Shown here piece by piece: positions 14,575-22,348 of a stretch of 64,000 nucleotides of DNA (position 1 is its first letter; the number at the start of each line of letters is the position of its first letter). The notes beneath the pieces are model-generated. The model was not told where the DNA came from, made no database searches, and saw nothing but the letters and a program-made list of their open reading frames with translations. Source of the stretch: UBA6080 sp964607515 (GTDB lineage: Bacteria; Fermentibacterota; Fermentibacteria; Fermentibacterales; JCC-6); NCBI GenBank assembly GCA_964607515.1, contig CAZSKU010000010.1, positions 19,431-83,430 on the forward strand. Reading direction: 5' to 3'. A program made the translations under genes and the position numbers.

Positions 14575-14877
14575 ATGTCCGAAAAGCCCGAAGCCGGGCT
14601 CGGCGCCAAGCATGAGAAAGCCCAGTTTCCGGAACCCGAGGTCACCTCGGTGCACATCTTTCCGGAGTGGTGCAAGGGTTGCGGTATCTGCGTGGCTTTC
14701 TGTCCCAAGCAGGTTCTCGAAATGGGCAAGGACCAGAAGGCCCATGTGGTCTACCCCGAGAGGTGCATCCGGTGCTACATGTGCGCCAGACGGTGCCCCG
14801 ACTTCGCCGTGTCGGTCTACGGGCACACCCGGAAGGCGGAGAATGCCCTCAACGAGGCAAAGGATGGTGAGAAATGA
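14575..14877 (+). CDS. korD: 2-oxoacid:ferredoxin oxidoreductase, ferredoxin (delta) subunit
   Basis: The product has 100 residues with two 4Fe-4S motifs: CKGCGICVAFCP and CIRCYMCARRCP. This small diferric ferredoxin carries electrons between the catalytic subunits and the cell ferredoxin pool. The start ATG at 14575 has GGAGG nine bases upstream; an in-frame ATG at 14554 has no ribosome site. It overlaps the next gene by four bases (ATGA), and the order D-A-B-C is that of oor/kor operons. Confidence 0.85.
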   Translation: MSEKPEAGLGAKHEKAQFPEPEVTSVHIFPEWCKGCGICVAFCPKQVLEMGKDQKAHVVYPERCIRCYMCARRCPDFAVSVYGHTRKAENALNEAKDGEK

Positions 14878-16019
14878 GCGGCGTACCCTGGGGTGAGACC
14901 AGGCTTGTCCAGGGCAACGAGGCGGTGGCTCTGGGCGCAATTGCCGCGGGAATTGATTTCTTCGCCGGATACCCCATAACCCCGTCCACCGAGGTTGCCG
15001 AGATACTCGCCCGGGAGCTGCCTCCCGCCGGAGGCAGGTGGATTCAGATGGAGGACGAGATTGCCAGTGTGAGCGCCATCATCGGGGCGAGCCTGGCGGG
15101 AGCACGCTCCATGACCGCCACCAGCGGTCCCGGTTTCAGCCTCATGCAGGAGGGACTGGGGTACGCCTGTATGACCGAGGTTCCCATCGTGATAGTGGAC
15201 GTCATGAGGGCGGGCCCTTCCACGGGGCTTCCCACCCAGGTGAGTCAGGGCGACATGATGCAGGCCCGTTGGGGAACCCACGGGGACCATCCTGTGATCG
15301 CGCTGGCTCCCTGTTCGGTGGCCGAGTGCTTTCATCTCACCGTGAAGGCATTCAATCTGGCGGAAAGCTTCCGCACTCCCGTGATTCTGCTTCCCGACGA
15401 GATCATCGGCCACATGCGGGAGAGGTTCACCTTCCCCTCCAGGGAAGAGGTGAAGGTGGTTCCCCTCTCCGAACCCGACGTGCCGGTGGAATGGTACGAA
15501 CACTACCACCAGACCGCCTCCGGGGTGAGCCCCATGGCCAGGTTCGGCAGGGGATACAGGTTCCATGTAACCGGCCTGACCCACGACATCCACGGTTTTC
15601 CCACCAGGCGCATCGACGAAGTGGTTCCCAAGATGAACAGGCTCAAGCAGAAGATCACCAGAAGGCTGGACGACCTCGAGCACAACGAGGTCCTGGGGGT
15701 CGAGGAGAGCGACTTGGTGGTTTTCGCCTACGGCTCGGTGTACCGAAGCGCTCTGGCCGCCCGGGAGATACTTGCACGGAAAAAGAAGAAGATCGGGGTG
15801 TTCCGCCCGGTGACCGTCTGGCCCTTCCCGGACAGGACGGTAAAGGAGACCCTGGACAACAAGGAAGTCATCGTGGTCTGCGAGTTGAACCAGGGGCAGC
15901 TGATCCACGAGGTGGAGAGGCTCACCTCGGACCGGGTGCGGGTGGTTCCCCTTCAGCGCTACGACGGTTACGGGATCACCCCCGAACAGATCGTATCGAA
16001 GGTACTGGAGGTGTCGTGA
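14874..16019 (+). CDS. korA: 2-oxoacid:ferredoxin oxidoreductase, alpha subunit
   Basis: The product has 381 residues. VQGNEAVALGAIAAGIDFFAGYPITPSTE is the start of the pyrimidine-binding domain of this family, and ATSGPGFSLMQEGLGYA plus GPSTGLPTQVSQGDMM are conserved parts of the TPP-side interface. A C-terminal transketolase-like domain (about 270-381) follows. The complex decarboxylates a 2-oxoacid with coenzyme A and reduces ferredoxin (or runs the reverse carboxylation) in anaerobes. Substrate (2-oxoglutarate, 2-oxoisovalerate or pyruvate) cannot be fixed from sequence; the four-subunit order suggests the KorDABC or VorDABC type. Start and stop overlap both neighbours by ATGA. Confidence 0.9.
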   Translation: MSGVPWGETRLVQGNEAVALGAIAAGIDFFAGYPITPSTEVAEILARELPPAGGRWIQMEDEIASVSAIIGASLAGARSMTATSGPGFSLMQEGLGYACMTEVPIVIVDVMRAGPSTGLPTQVSQGDMMQARWGTHGDHPVIALAPCSVAECFHLTVKAFNLAESFRTPVILLPDEIIGHMRERFTFPSREEVKVVPLSEPDVPVEWYEHYHQTASGVSPMARFGRGYRFHVTGLTHDIHGFPTRRIDEVVPKMNRLKQKITRRLDDLEHNEVLGVEESDLVVFAYGSVYRSALAAREILARKKKKIGVFRPVTVWPFPDRTVKETLDNKEVIVVCELNQGQLIHEVERLTSDRVRVVPLQRYDGYGITPEQIVSKVLEVS

Positions 16020-16861
16020 TGGCGGCGCATCTTCCCTACGAGTACATCTACCTCAGGTACAAGAAGAAGTTTCCCCACGTCTGGTGTCCGGGTTGCGGAA
16101 TAGGGATCGTTATGGGCTCCATCATCCGCGCGGTGGATTCCATGAAATGGGACATGAACGACATCCTTCTGGTATCCGGCATCGGCTGCACCAGCAGAAT
16201 GCCGGTCTACCTGGATTTCAACACCCTTCACACAACCCACGGCAGGGCCCTGGCCTTCGGAACCGGAGCCAAGCTGGCGAATCCCTCCCTGAAGGTGATC
16301 GCGGTCATGGGTGACGGAGACGCTCTGGCCATCGGCGGCAACCACATGATCCACTCGGCCCGGAGGAACATCGAAATCACCACCATCGTGGTGAACAACA
16401 GCAATTACGGCATGACGGGAGGGCAGTTCTCTCCGACCACCCCCGCGGGCACCTTCACCGCCACCACCCCTTACGGCATGATGGAACCGGTGTTCGACAT
16501 CTGTGGGCTTGCCAGCGGAACCGGGGCTGTCTACGTTGCCCGGGGCACCGTCTTCCATGTCATGGAGCTTGACAAGATCATCGCCGGAGCCCTTTCGAAG
16601 GAAGGGTTCAGCGTGGTGGAGGTCCTCTCCCCCTGCCCTACCAACTACGGTCGGGCCAACCGGCTCGGAGACGCCGTGAAGATGATGGAGAGCTTGCAGG
16701 AGAACACCATCACGATCGCCCAGTCGGAGAAACTGTCTCCGGAGCAGAGGGAAGGTAAAATCGTCCGGGGCGTGTTCGTTGACCGGGACGACAACGAAGG
16801 TTACACTTCGAGATACAGGAAGCTCTGTGCCAGAGCCGCGGAGGAGGTGAGCCGCCCGTGA
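16019..16861 (+). CDS. korB: 2-oxoacid:ferredoxin oxidoreductase, beta (TPP-binding) subunit
   Basis: The product has 280 residues. WCPGCGIGIV near residue 22 is the beta-subunit start with cysteines for an iron-sulfur cluster. The TPP motif is complete: GDGDALAIGGNHMIHSARRN then NNSNYGMTGGQFSPTTP. The product pairs with the alpha subunit to bind thiamine diphosphate and carry out the oxidative decarboxylation. The ATG at 16019 shares its A with the previous stop, and GGAGGTG lies five bases upstream. The gamma-subunit GTG overlaps its last four bases. Confidence 0.9.
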   Translation: MAAHLPYEYIYLRYKKKFPHVWCPGCGIGIVMGSIIRAVDSMKWDMNDILLVSGIGCTSRMPVYLDFNTLHTTHGRALAFGTGAKLANPSLKVIAVMGDGDALAIGGNHMIHSARRNIEITTIVVNNSNYGMTGGQFSPTTPAGTFTATTPYGMMEPVFDICGLASGTGAVYVARGTVFHVMELDKIIAGALSKEGFSVVEVLSPCPTNYGRANRLGDAVKMMESLQENTITIAQSEKLSPEQREGKIVRGVFVDRDDNEGYTSRYRKLCARAAEEVSRP

Positions 16862-17472
16862 GGTACACGGAGACAAGGCTTTCCGGGTCCGGCGGCCAGG
16901 GTCTCGGGCTGGCGGGAAGAATCCTGTCGCAGGCCGCGATTCTGGACGGGATGTTCGTCTGTCAGACCCAGAGCTACGGTCCGGAAGCCCGGGGAGGCGC
17001 CAGCCGGACCGACGTGATAATCTCCCGCAGGGAGATCCTGTATCCGGAATGCCGGGAGCTTGACGTTCTTCTGGCCATGAACCAGGCCAGTACCGACAGG
17101 TTTGCCTGCAATGTGAAACCAGGCGGAATGATAATTGTGGACTCCACTTTCGTGAATCAGCTGCCGGAGGGGAGGGTCTACGAGTTCCCGTTCACTTCCA
17201 GGTGCATCGAGCTGACTGGCAAGTCGATATCCGCCAACCTGATGGCGCTCGGAATGCTGGCGGGGCTCACCCGTTACTTCCCGTTGGAGACCTGGATCGG
17301 CGCCATCCGCTGTACGGTCCCATCCAGGTTTGTTGACATGAACTTGCAGGCCTTCGAGTTCGGACACCGTGTGGGCAGAGAGGTGCTTCACATGGAGGAG
17401 GGCAGGATACCCATGGCCTGGGACCGGAAGATGCCGGTGCCCAAAGCCGTGCTGGACAAGAGCGCCAGATAG
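16858..17472 (+). CDS. korC: 2-oxoacid:ferredoxin oxidoreductase, gamma subunit
   Basis: The product has 204 residues. SGSGGQGLGLAGRILSQAAI and TQSYGPEARGGASRTDVIIS are the standard gamma-subunit motifs. KSISANLMALGMLAGLTRYF and a C-terminal FEFGHRVGR complete the domain. This subunit holds the complex together and joins the coenzyme A side. GTG start overlaps the beta stop (GTGA). It is the last gene of the operon; a new promoter follows. Confidence 0.9.
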   Translation: MRYTETRLSGSGGQGLGLAGRILSQAAILDGMFVCQTQSYGPEARGGASRTDVIISRREILYPECRELDVLLAMNQASTDRFACNVKPGGMIIVDSTFVNQLPEGRVYEFPFTSRCIELTGKSISANLMALGMLAGLTRYFPLETWIGAIRCTVPSRFVDMNLQAFEFGHRVGREVLHMEEGRIPMAWDRKMPVPKAVLDKSAR

Positions 17473-17506
17473 ATCCGAAGAGAAAGGGGGCGCATCATAG
17501 GGGTGG

Positions 17507-17534
17507 TTGCTTTTTGGATTCCCTGGTGTATTAT
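17507..17534 (+). promoter_or_regulatory. Sigma70-like promoter for the OmpA-family gene
   Basis: TTGCTT (17507-17512), 16-base spacer, TATTAT (17529-17534). A 12-base palindrome CAAAAGCTTTTG (17538-17549) sits at the expected transcription start and could be an operator or an mRNA 5' hairpin. The coding start is at 17586. Confidence 0.55.
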
Positions 17535-17585
17535 TTTCAAAAGCTTTTGTGAATGAGCAGAAAACCTGCTAGAACGGAGGGAAGA

Positions 17586-19565
17586 GTGAGATCAGCTGCG
17601 ATCCTTTGCACGCTGGTTCTGGTCCTCGCCGGGACCGGAACCGCCTTGCCGTCCTATTGGGGTCTTAGAGGCCTCAACAGGGTGGTGGACGCCCAGCCGA
17701 TCGGTATCAACCAGTTCGCCATGGGTGTTTTCCTTCACAACGGAATCTCCCATGACGAGAGAACCGCGGTCTTCGCCGACACCACCTTCACGGTCGAGGA
17801 CATGGAGCAGAACGCCGCCGGTTTCTTCTCCATGGCCTACGGCATCAACGACATGATCGAGATCGCAGGCCGGGTCGGATACCTGTACAGCGGCCTCGAG
17901 AGGGATCTCGACAGCGAGATCCGCGCCGCGGGCACCGGCGAGTGGGAAGAGGACGACGGCATCACCAACGTGGCCGCCAGCCTCAAGGCAGGCTTCAACC
18001 CCACGGGTGACGGCCAGTTCTGGCTGGGCCTGATGCCCCTGGTGGGCTTCAAGGTCTACAGCGGCGGCGACAGCCCCTACGTTCAGGACTACGACGGCTA
18101 CGACGGCATCTGGCATCTGGACGACCCCATGTTCCAGATGCGCCGGGCCATGATTCCCGAGTCCGACATGTACTACGGAGCCAACGCCCTGATAAGCTAC
18201 AACGCCAGGTTCGGTCTGGGAGTCCACGCCAACGCCGGTTACCATATGTACAGCCAGACCTTCGAGTTCACCGACCGCCGCTTCGACGATGACGGCGACG
18301 TCATCGCCAGCCAGGACATCGAAATGACCGTGGACGACAATGTTCTGGTCATGGGCATGGGCCTGGAGTTCAAGACCGAGTACGTCACCCCCTTCATCGA
18401 GGGCGAATGGCGTCTCTTCATGGACAGGGACGAGGAAGCCGGGGACGGCGAGCGTTATGACGAGACCGGCCTTCTGGCGGGCGGTCTCAGGTTCACCAGC
18501 CACTTCGGCATGGCGCTGGACCTGGTGGGCTCCATGAGCATGACCGAGTTCGACCCTGAGTGGTCCGATCTGGGGCATGGCATGTACCAGGCCGGCGGAA
18601 ACCCCACCGAGGAGGAAAGGGCCGCCAGGGCTCCGTTCCCCATGGGTTACCCCGCCGACTACGGTTTCGGTGTCAACCTGATGTTCTCCACCGACCTTCT
18701 CGAACCCACCACCCAGGGCACTCTGAGCGGTATCGTCACTGACGCCGCCACCGGAGCGGCCATTCCGGCCCAGGTCAGCTTCCCCAGCACCACCGTGCTT
18801 CCCGTGGCCACCACCGACGGTTTCTACACCATCAAGCTCGAGGCCGGCTCCGTCCCCGTGAGGGTCGAGTCGGAGGGCTACATCACCCTGAATGAAACCG
18901 TGGTGGTAGCCGCAGGCGAGGACATCACCCGTGACTTCGCCCTGGCCCCGGTGCCGGGCAACGGCGTGATCACCGGCACTGTCACGGACGGTGAAACCCA
19001 GGAGATCCTCGTGGCCTCCATCAGCATCCCCGATCTTCCCGAGGGATACACCGGAAGCACCGTCTGCGACGAGAACGGCGTGTACAACCTGGAGATCCCG
19101 GAAGGCACCTGGACCCTCAGGGCCGAAGCCGAGGGCTACGTCACCGTCACCCGCCGGGTGACCGTGGTCGCCGACGAGACCCTCATCCAGGACATCCAGA
19201 TGCGGCCCGAGCTGGTTGCCGGCCAGGTCCTCAGCTTCAACAACATCTACTTCGACTCCGGAAGCGCCAACATCAAGGCCGAGAGCTTCCCGATCCTCGA
19301 CGTGATCGCCGAAACCCTTCTGGCCAACGAGGGCGTTAACGTCCGGATCGTGGGTCACACCGACAGCGACGGCAGCACCAGCTACAATCAGGGCCTCAGC
19401 GAGCGCAGGGCCCAGTCCGTCTACCAGTATCTGGTGAACAAGGGTGTTCCCGCCTCGAGGCTTTCCACCGCCGGCTACGGCGAGGAAAGACCCGCGGTGC
19501 CCAACACCAGTTCCGCCAACAAGGCTCAGAACCGCCGTATCGAGTTCGAGATCCTCGGACGTTGA
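17586..19565 (+). CDS. OmpA-family outer-membrane protein with two carboxypeptidase-regulatory-like domains
   Basis: The product has 659 residues. A signal peptide (to about residue 22) precedes a region of about 300 residues rich in amphipathic strands (a barrel-like domain). TQGTLSGIVTDAATGAAIPA and ITGTVTDGETQEILVA start two Ig-like carboxypeptidase-regulatory repeats (about 375-450 and 455-540). The C-terminus is a peptidoglycan-binding OmpA domain: IYFDSGSANI, GHTDSDGS, and LSERRAQSVYQYL with the Asp and Arg that grip diaminopimelate. It likely anchors the outer membrane to the wall. The GTG at 17586 has GGAGGGAA upstream; an ATG at 17553 would add an 11-residue tail without a ribosome site. 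The gene ends before a strong hairpin. Confidence 0.8.
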   Translation: MRSAAILCTLVLVLAGTGTALPSYWGLRGLNRVVDAQPIGINQFAMGVFLHNGISHDERTAVFADTTFTVEDMEQNAAGFFSMAYGINDMIEIAGRVGYLYSGLERDLDSEIRAAGTGEWEEDDGITNVAASLKAGFNPTGDGQFWLGLMPLVGFKVYSGGDSPYVQDYDGYDGIWHLDDPMFQMRRAMIPESDMYYGANALISYNARFGLGVHANAGYHMYSQTFEFTDRRFDDDGDVIASQDIEMTVDDNVLVMGMGLEFKTEYVTPFIEGEWRLFMDRDEEAGDGERYDETGLLAGGLRFTSHFGMALDLVGSMSMTEFDPEWSDLGHGMYQAGGNPTEEERAARAPFPMGYPADYGFGVNLMFSTDLLEPTTQGTLSGIVTDAATGAAIPAQVSFPSTTVLPVATTDGFYTIKLEAGSVPVRVESEGYITLNETVVVAAGEDITRDFALAPVPGNGVITGTVTDGETQEILVASISIPDLPEGYTGSTVCDENGVYNLEIPEGTWTLRAEAEGYVTVTRRVTVVADETLIQDIQMRPELVAGQVLSFNNIYFDSGSANIKAESFPILDVIAETLLANEGVNVRIVGHTDSDGSTSYNQGLSERRAQSVYQYLVNKGVPASRLSTAGYGEERPAVPNTSSANKAQNRRIEFEILGR

Positions 19566-19582
19566 TCGGTTCCGGTTGGGCG

Positions 19583-19606
19583 GGGGGCGGGCTTCGGCCC
19601 GCCCCC
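19583..19606. terminator. Bidirectional GC-rich hairpin with TTCG loop
   Basis: GGGGGCGGGC and GCCCGCCCCC form a perfect ten-pair stem around TTCG, followed on the plus strand by TTCTTCT. It separates the OmpA-family stop (19565) from the convergent radical SAM stop (19612). Confidence 0.8.
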
Positions 19607-19611
19607 TTCTT

Positions 19612-21402
19612 CTATCCCAGTTCCAGCACGTCCAGGCACCACAGACGCTCCAATTCCATTTCCCTGAAGAACACCTGCTCCCGGTGGTTCGGCAGCTTTC
19701 CGGAGAGGGCGGCCAGGTCGTGGAATCCCTGGAGCAGGACTCCCAGACGGTCCTCGAAAAAGCTCTCCCGGGGCGCAACACCAGGCGGAAGCGGCACAAC
19801 GGTCACCGTCTCCCCGGCGCAGGCGGCCAGCCACTTCCTGTCGGAGCATCCCCGGGCTATCACCGAGGTCCGCAGCCTGCCTGCCCTTCCCAGGATGGCG
19901 GCCGTCCTGTCGTTGTAGTCCGGCGGGCGGCGAATCTCCGACAGCAGGGAGATCAGATCCAGCGGGAAAGGGCTTTCCGTTTCGAGCACCACGTCGAGAA
20001 CGCAGTAGGGGTCCCGTTCGAACCTGGCGGCGGTCGCCGAGAGGATCCTGTGCCGGTGGGCCCATAAATCTCCCCCGGTGACCCTGAGAACTCCGTGTCG
20101 GCCTCCGATTACTGGTTCGACGGGAAGCCTGAGATCCAGAAGCCCTGCTTTCGGCCATCCGTCGCAGAGCACCGGTCTGGGTTCCATGTCCAGGTCGTAG
20201 CCCAGAAGGGAACTCAACTCCTCCCTGACGGCGGCGAGGTGCGACATTGAAAGGCCCGGCAGGGAGGTGACCCAGTAGGGCGGGCGGTTCATGTGGGCGA
20301 GGCTCAGCCTCCTCGCCCGGCTTCGTATCACTGTGCCCGGAAGAACCGAAAGGTAGAAGACCTGAAGGCTCTCCCCCAGGCCGAGGGAACGGAGGCGCTC
20401 TCCCGCGGCGATGATTCCCTCCGGGGTGTCCCCCGGAAGCCCGAGGATCAGGTCCACCACTGGTTCGACTCCGGCTTCCTTCAGGGCCAGGGCGCCGCGG
20501 ATGGTTCTCTCCGGGTCGTCCCTTCGTCCCATGGCCCTGAGAACAGAACGGTCCAGGGACTGAAGGCCCACCTCCAGGGAATGGAAACCGGCCTCAGCCA
20601 GGGCGGCCGGATCCAGGTTTCCCGTTCCGGCCCTGACCTCACCGAAGCATGACAGACCCATGCCCTTCATGCCGGAGAGCATTTCGGAAAGGTCCTGCCT
20701 TCCGTTGAGGGTCGGATCGAGGAAGACGATTTCGGTTCTTCCAGCTGCCCGGTGCGCTTTCAGGGTTTTCAGAGCCCGGTCCGCGGGGATCTCCCTGGGT
20801 TTCGGGCAGATCCTTCTGTATGAGCAGTAGGCGCAGCCGTGGGGACAGCCCCTGACGGTCTCCAGATGGGCGGGCAGGTCCGAGGCGCTTTCCATGTGAC
20901 CGGTAAAGTACGGATCGGGCCATTCGTCGGGCAGGAAGCTGCACCTTCCGGTGGAGAGGAATCCTCCCCGGCGTCCGGCGGCATCCCGGAGAAAGCCTGT
21001 TTCACCTATCCGTAGGGCAAAGGGCTCCCCCTCCCCCTCCACCAGAAGATCGAAAACCCTTGATTCCCTTAGCCATAGGTTGTCTCCCGTGACCTCAGGG
21101 CCTCCTCCCAGGATGAACGCCTCCGGCACCAGTCTTCTGATCTGCCCCGCGAGCCACATGCTTCTCTCGACGTTCCACATGTACAGCGTAAACCCGACCG
21201 TCGCGGGCTTCCGATCCCCCACGAAAGAGAGAATCTCGCTGTCGGACCATTGATCGGCGGCACGGCATGTCATTACCGAATCAGTTGGCAGTTTTCCCGC
21301 GGCGGCTATCTTTCCGGGAGCCAGGGGAATGTTCCCGGTAGGTTCGAAGGCGTAGCCCGGATGCAGGGGAAGCTGGATCAGGAGGATTTCTGAATCAGTC
21401 AC
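19612..21402 (-). CDS. B12-domain-like radical SAM protein
   Basis: The product has 596 residues. RGCPHGCAYCSY holds the CX3CX2C cluster cysteines at 186, 190 and 193. Before it lies an N-terminal domain with ILGGGPEVTGDN, LLVEGEGE and FTLYMWN, the pattern of the cobalamin-binding fold in B12-radical-SAM proteins, but no DxHxxG histidine motif is visible, so cobalamin binding may be base-off without that ligand or lost. The SAM barrel includes FLDPTLN, EVGLQSLD and DLILGLPGDTPEG. The long C-terminal part (about 400-596) is unassigned. The GTG start (21402) overlaps the upstream membrane gene end by eight bases; the pair is cotranscribed. Substrate unknown. Confidence 0.75.
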   Translation of the reverse strand: MTDSEILLIQLPLHPGYAFEPTGNIPLAPGKIAAAGKLPTDSVMTCRAADQWSDSEILSFVGDRKPATVGFTLYMWNVERSMWLAGQIRRLVPEAFILGGGPEVTGDNLWLRESRVFDLLVEGEGEPFALRIGETGFLRDAAGRRGGFLSTGRCSFLPDEWPDPYFTGHMESASDLPAHLETVRGCPHGCAYCSYRRICPKPREIPADRALKTLKAHRAAGRTEIVFLDPTLNGRQDLSEMLSGMKGMGLSCFGEVRAGTGNLDPAALAEAGFHSLEVGLQSLDRSVLRAMGRRDDPERTIRGALALKEAGVEPVVDLILGLPGDTPEGIIAAGERLRSLGLGESLQVFYLSVLPGTVIRSRARRLSLAHMNRPPYWVTSLPGLSMSHLAAVREELSSLLGYDLDMEPRPVLCDGWPKAGLLDLRLPVEPVIGGRHGVLRVTGGDLWAHRHRILSATAARFERDPYCVLDVVLETESPFPLDLISLLSEIRRPPDYNDRTAAILGRAGRLRTSVIARGCSDRKWLAACAGETVTVVPLPPGVAPRESFFEDRLGVLLQGFHDLAALSGKLPNHREQVFFREMELERLWCLDVLELG

Positions 21403-22195
21403 CGGGAATACCGGAAAGCGTGACGTAGAAAAGCGCCAGAGTGGTGAGCCCGGTCAGCAGATGGGCGGCGGGATGGTGTGCCTTCCGGGTGCGGAAGGCC
21501 GCCCAGGCGATCAGGGCCAGGGCTGCCGCGGATGCGGCGCGAATCCTGGATCCGGGGCTGCCGATGTTTCCCAGAAACATGGCCGCCAGGGAAGCCAGGG
21601 CGAAGGGGAGAGCCGCGGAAGAAACCCTTCCGGCCCAGTGGTCCGAGAAGGCCATGGGCGGATTGCTGCGGAACAGGCTGCTGTTCTCCCGGAAGTAAGC
21701 CCTGGAGGCGTAGGTGATGGAGAAGGCCAGCGCTACTGCGTTCATGGCCCGGAAGACCACAAGCCCCAGGGAGTAGAGGGTGAACCAGTTGTTACCGCCG
21801 GTAGGAACGCCCCCGAGGGGTAGAACCATGCAGAGAAGCAGGAAGACTCCCTGAAGAACCTGGATCTCCCCCAGCACCGACCAGTGCCTGAGCACCTGCC
21901 TGCCCAGCATCCTGGCAAGCTGGAGCACCGTGGCGGTCATGGCCATCTGACCGGGAATGTGTGTGAGAAGGCGATTCTGGTTGGTGTCCAGCAGTATCAG
22001 GATGATCACAAGACACACCAGCTGAACCACCCTGAGCCGTTCCAGAACCTCCGATCCCCGCTCTTCCCCGGCGCCGGCCTCTTCCGCGAACCGGAAATTC
22101 CTGAAAAGGAGACCCTTCTTGAGGAAGGACTGAAAAAGCACCTCCTCGAGAGCCAGAAGAGCCATGGCCAGGACTCCAGCGATGATTCGAGGCAA
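21395..22195 (-). CDS. Integral membrane protein of unknown function, about six membrane helices
   Basis: The product has 266 residues. Helices appear near residues 1-18, 58-70, 110-130, 140-165, 195-212 and 220-255. It carries no motif I can link to a known transporter. TTG at 22195 has GGAGGTG upstream on the minus strand. The last eight bases overlap the radical SAM start, so the two products may work together, for example in modifying a membrane lipid; that is inference from position alone. Confidence 0.55.
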   Translation of the reverse strand: MPRIIAGVLAMALLALEEVLFQSFLKKGLLFRNFRFAEEAGAGEERGSEVLERLRVVQLVCLVIILILLDTNQNRLLTHIPGQMAMTATVLQLARMLGRQVLRHWSVLGEIQVLQGVFLLLCMVLPLGGVPTGGNNWFTLYSLGLVVFRAMNAVALAFSITYASRAYFRENSSLFRSNPPMAFSDHWAGRVSSAALPFALASLAAMFLGNIGSPGSRIRAASAAALALIAWAAFRTRKAHHPAAHLLTGLTTLALFYVTLSGIPGD

Positions 22196-22270
22196 AAACC
22201 CACCTCCCGGAATACCCTGCTCGGAACATAATGAAAACCCCCTTTCCCGGCTCCTGGCGCTGCGCCGGGG

Positions 22271-22298
22271 TTGTCCCTTCGGGCCGATTTGCTATTCT
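22271..22298 (+). promoter_or_regulatory. Candidate promoter for pckA
   Basis: TTGTCC (22271-22276), 16-base spacer, TATTCT (22293-22298), each matching four of six consensus bases. The start codon is at 22349, leaving a leader of about 45 bases. Confidence 0.45.
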
Positions 22299-22348
22299 TC
22301 ATCCTTTCCGGGCTGTTTTGTCCACCACCATCAGAAAGGGGTTGCTTC

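Noticed and set aside
15038..16018. Upstream extension of the korB frame by about 327 codons
   Set aside because: That part is the wrong frame of korA; the true beta subunit starts at 16019 with MAAHLPYEY and a GGAGGTG ribosome site.
17592..19799. 735-codon open frame on the minus strand opposite the OmpA-family gene
   Set aside because: It mirrors a gene with strong codon bias; the translation is His/Gly/Val-rich with no domain, no ribosome site, and it runs through the terminator hairpin at 19583.
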